Part shown: positions 31,118-40,510 of the stretch, one piece after another
Layout of the letters: every line of letters starts with the position of its first letter
Numbering within the stretch: position 1 is the stretch's first letter
Assembly (NCBI GenBank): GCA_003209955.1
Contig: QCOD01000006.1
Location: 1 to 64,000, forward strand
DNA: 64,000 bases
Origin: OCS116 cluster bacterium AG-430-B22
Lineage (GTDB): Bacteria; Pseudomonadota; Alphaproteobacteria; MED-G09
Direction: 5' to 3'
Notes under the pieces: generated by a model
What the model saw: only the letters and a program-made list of their open reading frames with translations
Told to the model about the DNA's origin: nothing
Database searches by the model: none
Program-made: the position numbers and the translations under genes

Positions 31118-31738
31118 ATGAGATTAAACGAATTAAAAGATAATTCAGGATCAAGAAAATCAAGAACCAGAGTCGGAAGAGGTATAGGTTCGGGTAAAGG
31201 AAAAACAGCCGGTAGAGGCCATAAAGGTCAAAAATCAAGATCAGGAGTTGCTATTAAAGGCTTTGAAGGCGGACAAATGCCTATTCATATGCGTTTACCA
31301 AAAAGAGGCTTTAATAATTATACTAAAAAGAAATATACTGAGATTACTACTGGTAAACTTCAATCCTATATTGATAATGGATTTTTAAAAATTGATAAAG
31401 AGATAACTGAAACTGATTTTGTTTCTTCTTGTTCAATTAAAAAAAGTCCAAATGGTTTTAAATTATTAAATAAAGGTGAATTGAAATCTAAAATTAATTT
31501 ATCAATTTCTAAAGCTACAAAATCTTCTATTGAGTTAATCCAATCATTAGGTGGTAATATTAATATTCTTGAAACACCTAAAACAAAAAGAAATAGAAAA
31601 ATTACAAAAAAAACTAATAAAACCAATATAGAAGAGAATGCTTCAGAGGATAATGAAGTTATAGAAAATGATGCTGCTAAAGATAATATTGAATCTCAAA
31701 ATGAAGATAATACAACTGAGGATAAGGAAGGATCATAG
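31118..31738 (+). CDS. rplO: 50S ribosomal protein L15 with long C-terminal tail
   Basis: L15 is 206 residues, longer than the usual 145-160. The core (1-154) has GRGIGSGKGKTAGRGHKGQK and GGQMPIHMRLPKRGF. Residues 155-206 form a tail, first Lys-rich (TPKTKRNRKITKKTNK) and then Asn/Asp/Glu-rich. The tail is unlike family members of normal length and should lie at the ribosome surface or be flexible. secY starts on the base after the stop. Confidence 0.96.
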   Translation: MRLNELKDNSGSRKSRTRVGRGIGSGKGKTAGRGHKGQKSRSGVAIKGFEGGQMPIHMRLPKRGFNNYTKKKYTEITTGKLQSYIDNGFLKIDKEITETDFVSSCSIKKSPNGFKLLNKGELKSKINLSISKATKSSIELIQSLGGNINILETPKTKRNRKITKKTNKTNIEENASEDNEVIENDAAKDNIESQNEDNTTEDKEGS

Positions 31739-33076
31739 ATGGCATCTGTCGCTGAACAGTTAGCTTCAAATATAAGTTTTTCTGCATTTAGGAATGCAAC
31801 TGAGTTAAAGAAAAGAATTTGGTTTACCCTTTTAGCTCTTTTGGTTTATCGTTTGGGCACATATTTGCCTTTACCTGGAATCAATATTGATACTTTAAGA
31901 CAAATTTTTGAGCAAAACCAATCAGGTATTATTGGAATATTTAATATGTTTGCTGGTGGTGCTGTAGGCAGAATGGCAATCTTATCTCTAGGTATTATGC
32001 CATATATAACTTCATCCATTATAATACAGCTTGTTGTTCCTGTTGTACCAAAATTAAACTATTTAAAAAAAGAGGGCGGAGAGCAAGGAAGAAGACAAAT
32101 AAATCAGTATACGAGATACGGAACTGTTTTTTTAGCAACGATTCAGGCGTGGGGAATAGCTGTAGGCTTAGAAGGTGCATCGGGTGTTGTTATTGATCCT
32201 GGTCTTTTCTTTAAAATATCAGCTGTAATAACATTAGTTGGTGGAACAATCTTTTTAATGTGGTTAGGTGAACAAATTACATCAAGAGGGTTAGGAAATG
32301 GAATCTCTCTTCTTATATTTGCTGGCATTATAGCTGAGTTGCCAGCTGCTTTATTTGGTACGCTTCAGTTAGGTAGACAGGGGGCGTTATCGGGTGCCTT
32401 GATTATAGGTTTAGTTTTTTTAGTAATTATCATACTTACATTTGTAGTTTTTATGGAAAGGGCTCAAAGAAGACTAATTGTTCAATATCCAAAAAGACAA
32501 GTGGGTAATAAAATGTTTGGTGGTGACAATTCTCACCTACCTTTAAAACTTAATACTGCCGGTGTTATCCCGCCTATTTTTGCTTCATCTTTGCTTCTAA
32601 TGCCAATTACAATTGCTAACTTTTCAACTGGAGAAGGACAAGGTTGGTTGAATACGATCACTGCTATGTTAGGAAGAGGTCAAACTCTATATATGCTGAT
32701 ATATGCAAGCTTGATAATTTTCTTTTGTTATTTTTATACTGCTATTGTTTTTAATCCTTCAGATACTGCAGATAACTTGAAAAAACAAGGTGGTTTTATA
32801 CCTGGTATAAGGCCTGGAGAAAAAACAGCAGAATATATAGATTTTATTTTAAGTAGACTTACCGTTGTTGGAGCTACATATCTTGTTCTTGTTTGTTTAC
32901 TACCAGAATTTTTAATTTCAAGATACTCTGTCCCTTTTTATTTTGGAGGAACTTCAATTTTAATTATTGTTAATGTTGCAATGGATACAATGACACAATT
33001 TCAAGGATATTTGTTTGCGCATCAATATGAAGGTCTTTTGAAAAAATCAAGGTTGGCCTCAAGAAGAAGATCATGA
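31739..33076 (+). CDS. secY: Preprotein translocase subunit SecY
   Basis: SecY is 445 residues with ten predicted membrane helices, the pore of the Sec channel in the inner membrane. The plug region near LPLPGINIDTL, the cytoplasmic loop AQRRLIVQYPKRQVG and the C-terminal GYLFAHQYEGLLKKSRL are all recognisable. It partners with SecE encoded at 8052. Its stop overlaps the adk start (ATGA). Confidence 0.99.
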   Translation: MASVAEQLASNISFSAFRNATELKKRIWFTLLALLVYRLGTYLPLPGINIDTLRQIFEQNQSGIIGIFNMFAGGAVGRMAILSLGIMPYITSSIIIQLVVPVVPKLNYLKKEGGEQGRRQINQYTRYGTVFLATIQAWGIAVGLEGASGVVIDPGLFFKISAVITLVGGTIFLMWLGEQITSRGLGNGISLLIFAGIIAELPAALFGTLQLGRQGALSGALIIGLVFLVIIILTFVVFMERAQRRLIVQYPKRQVGNKMFGGDNSHLPLKLNTAGVIPPIFASSLLLMPITIANFSTGEGQGWLNTITAMLGRGQTLYMLIYASLIIFFCYFYTAIVFNPSDTADNLKKQGGFIPGIRPGEKTAEYIDFILSRLTVVGATYLVLVCLLPEFLISRYSVPFYFGGTSILIIVNVAMDTMTQFQGYLFAHQYEGLLKKSRLASRRRS

Positions 33077-33651
33077 TAATTATTTTGTTAGGGCCTCCAG
33101 GGTCTGGAAAAGGCACACAAGCAAACTTTATTCAAAATAAATTATCTATACCTCATTTATCTACTGGAGATATTTTAAGGCAATCAGTTAAAAATGAAAC
33201 TGATCTAGGTAATAAAGTAAAAAATATAATGGCTAGAGGTGAATTAGTCTCTGATGATTTAGTTTTAAATGTTATTAAAGAAAGAGTTTCAGAAAATGAT
33301 TGTGATCAAGGTTTTATTTTAGATGGATATCCAAGAAATATTATTCAAGCAAAATCATTAAATATAGTTTTAAAAGATATTGATAGAAATATAGATAGAA
33401 TTTTATTTTTAGATGTTGATTTTTCAATTCTTCAATCAAGAATCGAGACAAGATCTAAGGAAAATAATGATGAAAAAAGAGCTGATGATACATCAGAAGT
33501 TCTAATTAAGAGACTAGATGAATATAAAGCTCAAACAGAACCTTTGAGCGAGTATTATAGAAATAATAAAAAATTTAAGAAAATCAATGGGATGAAGTCT
33601 ATAAGTGAAGTTTCACTTGATATTGAAAATTTTTTGGATAATGGCATTTAG
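33073..33651 (+). CDS. adk: Adenylate kinase (short form)
   Basis: Adk is 192 residues and interconverts ATP + AMP with 2 ADP. The P-loop is LLGPPGSGKGTQ (5-16), the AMP site includes LSTGDILRQ, and the lid arginine region is RIETRSKENNDEKRADD. The lid is the short kind, without zinc cysteines. It overlaps secY by four bases, as in many bacteria, and ends the fused str-S10-spc unit. Confidence 0.98.
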   Translation: MIIILLGPPGSGKGTQANFIQNKLSIPHLSTGDILRQSVKNETDLGNKVKNIMARGELVSDDLVLNVIKERVSENDCDQGFILDGYPRNIIQAKSLNIVLKDIDRNIDRILFLDVDFSILQSRIETRSKENNDEKRADDTSEVLIKRLDEYKAQTEPLSEYYRNNKKFKKINGMKSISEVSLDIENFLDNGI

Positions 33652-33655
33652 TTGG

Positions 33656-33683
33656 TTGACTGTAAGGAATTGAAGGCTATAAT
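33656..33683 (+). promoter_or_regulatory. Sigma-70-type promoter of the rpsM-rpsK-rpoA-rplQ operon
   Basis: TTGACT (33656-33661), a 16-base spacer and a perfect TATAAT (33678-33683) lie five bases after the adk stop. A start near 33690 leaves a leader of about 38 bases with GGAGG (33718-33722) before rpsM. The octamer GTTGACTG is shared with the rpsL upstream region. Confidence 0.8.
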
Positions 33684-33727
33684 CCGCAAATTCATCAGTT
33701 TGTAAAAAATTATTTTCGGAGGCTAGA

Positions 33728-34102
33728 TTGGCTCGTATTTCAGGTGTAAATATACCCACAAATAAGAAGGTTTCCGTAGGTTTAACTTATATTCACGGTA
33801 TTGGTGATAAATCAGCATTAAATATATGTGAAAAAGCTGGAATTGATAAAGATAAAAGGGTTAATGAACTTCTTGAAACTGAAGTAATCCAGATTAGAGA
33901 AATCATTGATGGTTCATATAAAGTTGAAGGTGAGCTTAGAAGAGATATTTCTTCTAATATTAAAAGACTAATGGATTTAGGAAATTATAGAGGATTAAGA
34001 CATAGAAGGGGTCTTCCTGTTAGAGGGCAAAGAACCCATACCAATGCTAGAACTCGAAAAGGTCCTGCCAAAGCAATAGCTGGTAAAAAGAAAACGGCTT
34101 AA
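33728..34102 (+). CDS. rpsM: 30S ribosomal protein S13
   Basis: S13 is 124 residues and contacts P-site tRNA and the subunit interface. The start codon is TTG, five bases after [25 protein letters not shown] and [20 protein letters not shown] are diagnostic. It opens the alpha operon with its own promoter. Confidence 0.98.
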   Translation: MARISGVNIPTNKKVSVGLTYIHGIGDKSALNICEKAGIDKDKRVNELLETEVIQIREIIDGSYKVEGELRRDISSNIKRLMDLGNYRGLRHRRGLPVRGQRTHTNARTRKGPAKAIAGKKKTA

Positions 34103-34112
34103 GGAATTAATA

Positions 34113-34502
34113 ATGGCTGAAGATAGTAAAAGAGTAAAAAGGCGTAATAAGAAAAATATTTCTTCAGGGGTTGCTCATGTTAATTCAACATTTAACAATA
34201 CTATGATTACTATATCTGATGATAATGGTAATACTATTAGTTGGTCATCTGCAGGTTTGATGGGTTTCAAAGGATCTAGAAAATCTACCCCTTATGCAGC
34301 CCAAATGGCTGCTGAAGACGCAGGAACAAAAGCTTTAGAGCATGGAGTTAAGACCTTAAGAGTAGAAATACAAGGACCAGGTTCAGGTCGTGAGAGTGCG
34401 TTAAGAGCACTACAATCTAGTGGATTCACTATAACGTCTATTAAGGATGTAACATCTATTCCACATAATGGGTGTAGACCTCCAAAAAGAAGAAGAGTTT
34501 AA
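34113..34502 (+). CDS. rpsK: 30S ribosomal protein S11
   Basis: S11 is 129 residues on the 30S platform. [23 protein letters not shown] and [21 protein letters not shown] are the standard blocks. The Asn-Gly pair known to form isoaspartate in E. coli S11 (HNGC) is present. It lies between rpsM and rpoA. Confidence 0.99.
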   Translation: MAEDSKRVKRRNKKNISSGVAHVNSTFNNTMITISDDNGNTISWSSAGLMGFKGSRKSTPYAAQMAAEDAGTKALEHGVKTLRVEIQGPGSGRESALRALQSSGFTITSIKDVTSIPHNGCRPPKRRRV

Positions 34503-34535
34503 TTATACAAATTTATATTTTTTAAAGGGGATTTG

Positions 34536-35558
34536 ATGAGTATTGAAAAGAATTGGCGAGAATTACTTAAACCTAATGTGGTAAATATGCAGGCTGGATC
34601 AGACCCAGAAAAAAAATCTACATTAGTCGTTGAGCCATTAGAAAGAGGATACGGAATAACTCTTGGAAATTCTCTAAGAAGAGTGCTTTTATCTTCTCTG
34701 CAAGGGTCTGCGGTTTACGGATTTAAAATTGACGGTGTTTTACATGAGTTTTCATCAATTTCAGGAGTTAGAGAAGATGTAATTGATATTGCATTAAATA
34801 TTAAAAAAATAATATTTGGAGCAGATTTTAATGGTAGTAAAATTCTTACACTTGAAAAAATAGGCCCTGGAGTTGTTACTGCTGGTGATATTTCTTTGGC
34901 TGATGACATCGAAGTCATGAATACCGATTTAGTATTATGTACTCTTGATGAAAATATCTCTTTTAGGATGGAATTGTATATTAAAAATGGCAGTGGTTAT
35001 GTCTCTGCTGAAGAAAATAGAAATGAAGATGATCCAATAGGTATGATCCCCGTGGACAGTATTTATAGTCCAGTAACAAATGTTTCTTATGAAGTTGATA
35101 ATGCTAGAGAGGGTGAGTTCCTTGATTATGATAGACTGTCTTTATCAATTGAAACCGATGGCTCGATAAAACCCGAGGATGCACTTGCTTTCTCTGCTAG
35201 AATTTTGATTGATCAACTTAATCCTTTTATTAATTTTGATGAGCCTGAAGAGGAGATTATAGAGGAAAGCGAGGATGAGTTAGAATTCAATGCATCACTT
35301 CTTAAGAAAGTCGATGAACTTGAGTTATCTGTTAGATCAGCTAATTGTTTAAAAAATGATAATATTGTTTATATTGGTGATTTAATTCTTAAGTCTGAAA
35401 ATGAAATGTTAAGAACTCCTAATTTTGGAAGAAAATCTCTCAATGAAATTAAAGAAGTATTGACAGAAATGAATTTATCACTTGGAATGGATATACCAAA
35501 TTGGCCGCCTGAAAATATTGAAGAATTGGCTAGAAAACATGCTGCAGATAAGTTTTAG
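34536..35558 (+). CDS. rpoA: RNA polymerase alpha subunit
   Basis: RpoA is 340 residues. The N-terminal domain drives assembly ([20 protein letters not shown]), an acidic linker follows (about 234-250), and the C-terminal domain binds UP elements and activators ([36 protein letters not shown]). I chose ATG 34536 over the TTG at 34533 because AAGGGGA ends five bases before it. Confidence 0.98.
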   Translation: MSIEKNWRELLKPNVVNMQAGSDPEKKSTLVVEPLERGYGITLGNSLRRVLLSSLQGSAVYGFKIDGVLHEFSSISGVREDVIDIALNIKKIIFGADFNGSKILTLEKIGPGVVTAGDISLADDIEVMNTDLVLCTLDENISFRMELYIKNGSGYVSAEENRNEDDPIGMIPVDSIYSPVTNVSYEVDNAREGEFLDYDRLSLSIETDGSIKPEDALAFSARILIDQLNPFINFDEPEEEIIEESEDELEFNASLLKKVDELELSVRSANCLKNDNIVYIGDLILKSENEMLRTPNFGRKSLNEIKEVLTEMNLSLGMDIPNWPPENIEELARKHAADKF

Positions 35559-35566
35559 TTAAAAAA

Positions 35567-35986
35567 ATGCGTCACTTAAAATCAAAAAGAAAACTAAATA
35601 AAACTTCAAGCCATAGAAAAGCAATGCTTGGTAATATGGCTGTAGCATTGATAAAGCATGAACAAATTCAAACAACTTTACCTAAAGCAAAAGAATTAGC
35701 TCCTTTTGTAGATAAACTAATTACACTTGGTAAAAAGGGTGATTTAGCATCAAGAAAAAAAGCATATTCTATTCTTCCTGAAAAAAAATGGACATCGAAA
35801 ATTTTTGATGAACTTTCTGAAAGATATAAAGAAAGAGATGGTGGTTATACACGTGTTTTGAAGGCAGGATTTCGTTATGGTGACTCAGCACCTATGGCAG
35901 TTATAGAATTAGTTGATAGAAATCCAGATGCTTTAGGGCAAGACTCAGGTCCAGATCTTAGTGAGGAAGTCGAAGAAGTAAGCTAA
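35567..35986 (+). CDS. rplQ: 50S ribosomal protein L17
   Basis: L17 is 139 residues. The core [20 protein letters not shown] and [20 protein letters not shown] is complete, followed by a short acidic tail ([10 protein letters not shown]). It ends the rpoA operon; its stop overlaps the stop of the convergent cfa-like gene by four bases, and no hairpin terminator is seen. Confidence 0.98.
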   Translation: MRHLKSKRKLNKTSSHRKAMLGNMAVALIKHEQIQTTLPKAKELAPFVDKLITLGKKGDLASRKKAYSILPEKKWTSKIFDELSERYKERDGGYTRVLKAGFRYGDSAPMAVIELVDRNPDALGQDSGPDLSEEVEEVS

Positions 35987-37140
35987 TTTTTTTTAATTAT
36001 TTTCTGGGCAACATCTATTTGCCCATTAGAAAAACCTGCCTCACAATAAGAAAAATAATAGTTAAATAATCTATGAAGATTTCTATCAATGCCAATGGAT
36101 ATCAATTTATCTAAAGAGTTGTTAAAATTAGTCTTCCAAATATTTAGAGTCTTAGCATAAGATTTTCCAAAAGAATTATTTGATATCTCAATTAAACCGT
36201 TATTATTAAAACTTTCTCGAATTTTTTCATGTGAAGGAAGCATTCCCCCAGGAAATATATATTTTTGAATAAAATCTACAGACTTTCTATAACTATCAAA
36301 TTGTTTATTATCTATTAAAATCATTTGAATACCTGCTAAGCCGCCTTTTTTAAGGACTTCATTTATTTTTGAAAAATAAGTATTCCAATATTTTTCACCT
36401 ACAGCTTCAATCATTTCAATAGAAATAACTCTATCAAAAGACCCTTTTAAATCTCTATAGTCGCATAAATGAACCTCTGAATTTTTCAGGCTATTATTTT
36501 TAATTCTATCTTCTGTAAAACTTTTTTGACTCGGACTTATTGTTATACCAGTATAGCTACAGCCAAGCTCTTTACCGATATATTCAGCCATTCCACCCCA
36601 CCCACAGCCAATTTCTAAAACATTATGATGTGGTTTAATATCTAATTGTTCAACTAAAGTTTGGTATTTATTTATTTGAGCTTCATACAAATCTTCTTTA
36701 TCATTTTTAAATAAAGCGCTTGAATAAGTCATACTTTTATCAAGCCAAATCTCATAAAAAGAATTACCAATATCATAATGATATTCGATATTTTTTTTTG
36801 CTCTTATTTTTGTGTTTTTCCTAAGAAAGTGAATAAAACGGTTATATGTTTTGTATAAATTACTTTTAGCCTTGAATTCATTGGGTAAATTTTGAAGCAT
36901 TAATTCCAAGAGATTTTCAAGATTTGGGCTTTCCCATTCATTTTTTAAATAACTTTCAGCAAACCCAAGATGACCGCCTACTAATGTTCTTAATATTGGT
37001 TTATAAGATTTTAATATTAATTCACCATGAAGCCCATCCTTTCCTTTAAATAAGAATTCTTCATTATTAGGAAATACAACCCTCAATGACCCTTGTTTTA
37101 TTTTTGATCCAATTTTATTTATATATTTTTTTGTAAACAT
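35983..37140 (-). CDS. Cyclopropane-fatty-acyl-phospholipid synthase family methyltransferase
   Basis: This 385-residue SAM-dependent enzyme methylates or cyclopropanates unsaturated acyl chains in membrane phospholipids. The SAM motif is [16 protein letters not shown], followed by GITISPSQ and the later [10 protein letters not shown] block typical of CFA synthases. The N-terminal 100 residues match the lipid-binding part. It is third in a minus-strand set with DUF1365 and a flavin oxidoreductase, the usual company of this CFA subgroup. Plain cyclopropane formation and another methylated-lipid product are both possible. Confidence 0.88.
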   Translation of the reverse strand: MFTKKYINKIGSKIKQGSLRVVFPNNEEFLFKGKDGLHGELILKSYKPILRTLVGGHLGFAESYLKNEWESPNLENLLELMLQNLPNEFKAKSNLYKTYNRFIHFLRKNTKIRAKKNIEYHYDIGNSFYEIWLDKSMTYSSALFKNDKEDLYEAQINKYQTLVEQLDIKPHHNVLEIGCGWGGMAEYIGKELGCSYTGITISPSQKSFTEDRIKNNSLKNSEVHLCDYRDLKGSFDRVISIEMIEAVGEKYWNTYFSKINEVLKKGGLAGIQMILIDNKQFDSYRKSVDFIQKYIFPGGMLPSHEKIRESFNNNGLIEISNNSFGKSYAKTLNIWKTNFNNSLDKLISIGIDRNLHRLFNYYFSYCEAGFSNGQIDVAQKIIKKN

Positions 37141-37146
37141 TAATTG

Positions 37147-37917
37147 TCAATCACTAAAACTTATATCATCAACTTTATTTTTTGGATGAGGCTCAAATTT
37201 TACCTTCTTCAGATATAAAAATAAAGCATGAAAGTGTATTCCAAATATAACTTTTAATGTCATTAGGGGGTATTTAAAAAAAATCTTTATCAAGTTCAGG
37301 TCATTTAATTCAACTGACTTTCCATTAAAAGAAGCTAATAATAATGGTTTTTTATCTGTACTTTCTTTAATAACTATATTAGTAAAATCTTCATTTATTT
37401 CTGTAGAAAAATTATACTCAGCATTTAAATTGATAAAAGGAGAAACATGAAATAGTTTTTTTCTTCTATGATTTAATTTTTGTTCTTCGCTGTCTAACAT
37501 AAAAACATAAGAATGATCTTCACCAAATGTATTTCTAACTTCATAAATTAAAATTTTAAGCTCTTTTCTGTCATAAATTGACCAGACTGTAATCGGATTA
37601 AATACATAACCCAATATTCTTGGGTAACATAAGCAATATATTTTTAAATTATTTGCCTCGATATCGATATCACTTTTTGAGATAATTTCTAAAATCCAGT
37701 CTTTTACTGGGGTCCCATTCTTCAATCCATGATCTTTTTCATAAAAAGAGAAAATATTAAATTTATTGAATGAAAAGAGATTAAGTTTTTTATCTAAATC
37801 TTTTAAATCATCAATATCAATTAACATATTAAAAACATTATATTTAAACTGGTGTTTCTTTTGATGGTATCTTTTATGAACTACCTGGCCCTCGAATATT
37901 AGTGATTTTAACGCCAA
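37147..37917 (-). CDS. DUF1365 family protein
   Basis: This 256-residue protein belongs to DUF1365, recognised by FEGQVVHKRYHQKKHQFKYNVF at the start, CYPRILGYVFNPITVWSIYD in the middle and HVSPFINLNAEYNF later. The biochemical role is unknown; the family nearly always sits between a flavin oxidoreductase and a CFA-type methyltransferase, so a role in modifying membrane fatty acids is inferred. Its start overlaps the oxidoreductase gene by 10 bases, and the CFA gene follows after six. Confidence 0.88.
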   Translation of the reverse strand: MALKSLIFEGQVVHKRYHQKKHQFKYNVFNMLIDIDDLKDLDKKLNLFSFNKFNIFSFYEKDHGLKNGTPVKDWILEIISKSDIDIEANNLKIYCLCYPRILGYVFNPITVWSIYDRKELKILIYEVRNTFGEDHSYVFMLDSEEQKLNHRRKKLFHVSPFINLNAEYNFSTEINEDFTNIVIKESTDKKPLLLASFNGKSVELNDLNLIKIFFKYPLMTLKVIFGIHFHALFLYLKKVKFEPHPKNKVDDISFSD

Positions 37918-39164
37918 GGTATTACTCCATTTAGATGTTCTGATATCATTAAGCTTGATGTTAAACCTGCTTCATGAAAACCATTTCCTGTCCATGCACC
38001 ACAATACCAATAATCCTTATATCCTTGTATATTATCTAATTGTAATTGACCATTAATAGCATTTTCATCATAGATTGGATGTTCATAATCAATGATATCA
38101 AAGATTTTATCTTCATCTGGTAAATGAAGGGGATTTAATGTAACAAAGATCGGATAACTGTTATCTATATTTTGCAACTTATTCATCCAATAAGTTAATG
38201 AAACTTTATTTATCTCTTTATCTGAAAATACATTCCAGGATGACCATACTTTTCTATTTTTAGGCATTAGAGATGTATCGCAATGTAAATAAGCTTTATT
38301 CTTACTTGTTTTAAATAGATTTAAGATATTAATTATTTTGCTGTCGAAGTCATTTTTGATTTCTAGTATTTTTTCAGGATGAATAGAAAATATTACTTTA
38401 TCATATTCTCTTTGAATTCCATTTATATCAATTAAAGAAAATTTATTATCATTAGTATTTATTAGCTGAATTTTTGAGTTTAGCTCTATTTTGATGTTTA
38501 CTGATTTTAATATTTTATCTATGTAAGATTTACTTCCATTACTAACCGTTAACCATTGTGGCCTCAATTTTTTTTCATGTAGAAGTCTATGGTTATTAAA
38601 AAAACTAAATAAATTAGAAATAGGGTAATTCAAAATATCATTGAAATTCATTGACCAAATAGCAGCACTCATCGGTAAAATATAGCTTTCTTGGAATTGC
38701 TTACTAAAATTTTGATTATTCAACCATTTTCCCAATGGTTGTCTCTCTAACGACAATTCGTCAATATTATTTTTAACAAATTTATTAAACTTCAAAATAT
38801 CAATTAAGAATTTCAAAAAATTAATATCAAATATTCTTTTTCGATCAGCAAAAATGGTATTAATACTTTTCCCAGACCACTCGATACCATTATTTACATT
38901 TGATACTGATAAACTCATATCGCTATCTTCATAAGCAACATTATGAAAATCAAATAATTTCATTAAGTTGGGATAATTAAGTTTGTTAAAAACTATAAAT
39001 CCAGTATCAACATTAATTATTTTATTCTTATATTTAATATTTTTTGTATTTGTGTGCCCACCCAAATAATCATTCTTTTCATATAAGGTAACATTATTGT
39101 TTTCGGATAAAAACAAAGATGCTGATAGACCTGATATACCAGATCCTATAACGGCAATTTCCAA
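37908..39164 (-). CDS. FAD-dependent oxidoreductase (amine-oxidase/desaturase-like)
   Basis: This 418-residue flavoprotein starts with the dinucleotide-binding motif VIGSGISGLSASLFLSE (4-20), followed by LYEKNDYLGGHTNT, typical of the NAD(P)-binding Rossmann / amine-oxidase superfamily. The C-terminal GYKDYWYCGAWTGNGFHEAG is the second FAD-binding region. It leads the three-gene lipid cluster. Its substrate is unproven; a membrane acyl chain acted on with the CFA-like enzyme is the best guess. No signal peptide or membrane span is visible beyond the Rossmann strand. Confidence 0.87.
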   Translation of the reverse strand: MEIAVIGSGISGLSASLFLSENNNVTLYEKNDYLGGHTNTKNIKYKNKIINVDTGFIVFNKLNYPNLMKLFDFHNVAYEDSDMSLSVSNVNNGIEWSGKSINTIFADRKRIFDINFLKFLIDILKFNKFVKNNIDELSLERQPLGKWLNNQNFSKQFQESYILPMSAAIWSMNFNDILNYPISNLFSFFNNHRLLHEKKLRPQWLTVSNGSKSYIDKILKSVNIKIELNSKIQLINTNDNKFSLIDINGIQREYDKVIFSIHPEKILEIKNDFDSKIINILNLFKTSKNKAYLHCDTSLMPKNRKVWSSWNVFSDKEINKVSLTYWMNKLQNIDNSYPIFVTLNPLHLPDEDKIFDIIDYEHPIYDENAINGQLQLDNIQGYKDYWYCGAWTGNGFHEAGLTSSLMISEHLNGVIPWR

Positions 39165-39187
39165 AATAACCTCACAAATTAATTTTA

Positions 39188-39442
39188 TTATTTATAATCT
39201 AATTCTTCTTCGGTTATTTTAGAAGACTCTTCAATTATTATAGGATTAGTTTCAGCTAATGTTTCTTTTTCAGTAATTTGTTCTTTTTCTTGTTCAACTG
39301 AAATTTCTTCAACCTGATTAGTCTTTTTTGTAGCAAGTGAATCACCAGTATAGAATCCTGTAGAATTATCACTTGTTTCGCAAGCAATTAAACCAAATAA
39401 AACTATATTAATAACAAAGAAATATGATAGAATTTTTTTCAT
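39188..39442 (-). CDS. Small putative lipoprotein
   Basis: This 84-residue protein has an N-terminal signal (MKKILSYFFVINIVLFGLIAC) with lipobox LIAC and lipidated Cys at 21. The rest is hydrophilic and rich in Glu, Thr and Lys, so it should be a tethered periplasmic or outer-membrane peptide. I chose the ATG at 39442; an upstream in-frame ATG at 39466 lies inside a TATAAT (39465-39470, minus strand) that would be the promoter -10. The family is not recognised. It shares a 132-base divergent promoter region with glucokinase. Confidence 0.7.
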   Translation of the reverse strand: MKKILSYFFVINIVLFGLIACETSDNSTGFYTGDSLATKKTNQVEEISVEQEKEQITEKETLAETNPIIIEESSKITEEELDYK

Positions 39443-39464
39443 AACAAATACCAAATTGTCTTCC

Positions 39465-39533
39465 ATTATACTGATTCCTTATAAAAAATCTAAGAATAAG
39501 TTATTTATGTCATCTCTCAATTTCGTATATAAT
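39465..39533. promoter_or_regulatory. Divergent promoter region, lipoprotein / glucokinase
   Basis: Perfect TATAAT boxes face both ways: 39465-39470 on the minus strand for the lipoprotein and 39528-39533 on the plus strand for glucokinase. Neither has a good -35. The plus-strand box predicts a start near 39540, about 35 bases before the proposed ATT start of glk. Confidence 0.45.
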
Positions 39534-39574
39534 GAATTTTTAATAATTATATTTTCTAATAATTTGAGGAAAAA

Positions 39575-40510
39575 ATTAATACTTTAATAGCAGATCTAGG
39601 TGCAACAAATGCAAGATTAGCAATCGTAAATGATTTCAAAGACTCAATCTATAAATCTTCATATAAAATTAGTAACTTTAAAACCCTTGCTGATCTGCTT
39701 AATAATTATTTAAATGAGTTTAGTATTTCTAGAGAAAATCTTTCAGGTATTTTGGGTGTTGCTGCCCCAATAATTGGTAATCAAATTAATTTTGTTAATA
39801 TAGATTTTTCTTTTAACGCAAAAGAAATAGAAAAATTTTTTTTTCCTGGAGGATTGAGATTATTTAATGATGTACAATTGCAATGTTATGCACTTAATAA
39901 TTACCCGAAAAACAAATTAAAATCTGTTGGAAGTAATAAAAATTTTCCAAAAGGACCAAAGGCATTAATTATTCCTGGAACAGGCTTAGGGTTATCAATC
40001 TTGATTAATGGGGAATCTATCGCTACTGAAGCAGGGCATCTTAATATTCCTAATATAAGTGATGAAATACAACACTTATTGGAAAACTTTAAGAAAGAAA
40101 ATAAAAGAATAGCTACTTTTGAGGATTTGCTATCAGGAAAAGGGATTTCATATATCTATGGTTTTCTTTCTCAAGAGTATAATCATAATTACGCTAATGA
40201 AGATATTCTAAATAATTTAGCAGGTGACGCTTTTTGTGATGAAACTAAAATTCTTTTGATAAAAATTTTTGCTTTTTTTGCAAAATATGTAGCTTTAATA
40301 ACTGGTTCAAGTGGTGGTGTTTACTTAGCAGGATCTTTAAGTGAGAGTTTATTAAAGGATAATGATTTTTTAGAGTTTAGGAGTATTTTTGAAAAGAGTA
40401 AAAAGATGAATAAATATCTATCAAATATTCCTATTTTCTTAATAAGCGAAAAAGATTTAGGTTATATGGGTGCTTTAGAGGTTTATAAAAATGAAATTAT
40501 TCAGAAATAA
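39575..40510 (+). CDS. glk: Glucokinase, probable ATT start
   Basis: This cytosolic enzyme phosphorylates glucose with ATP; it belongs to the Proteobacterial Glk family. With an ATT start it is 311 residues, the normal length. The phosphate-1 motif DLGATNAR (7-14) lies upstream of the first conventional start, a TTG at 39752, so that start would delete the ATP site. GAGGA (39566-39570) stands four bases before ATT 39575, and a stop at 39560-39562 limits the frame, with no ATG, GTG or TTG between. Other family blocks are LFNDVQLQCYAL and PGTGLGLSI. It overlaps the glycosidase gene by 20 bases. Confidence 0.85.
   Translation: MNTLIADLGATNARLAIVNDFKDSIYKSSYKISNFKTLADLLNNYLNEFSISRENLSGILGVAAPIIGNQINFVNIDFSFNAKEIEKFFFPGGLRLFNDVQLQCYALNNYPKNKLKSVGSNKNFPKGPKALIIPGTGLGLSILINGESIATEAGHLNIPNISDEIQHLLENFKKENKRIATFEDLLSGKGISYIYGFLSQEYNHNYANEDILNNLAGDAFCDETKILLIKIFAFFAKYVALITGSSGGVYLAGSLSESLLKDNDFLEFRSIFEKSKKMNKYLSNIPIFLISEKDLGYMGALEVYKNEIIQK

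Noticed and set aside
39752..40510. TTG 39752 as the true start of glucokinase (252 residues)
   Set aside because: It would remove the DLGATNAR ATP-binding motif, which is in frame upstream and behind a GAGGA ribosome site.
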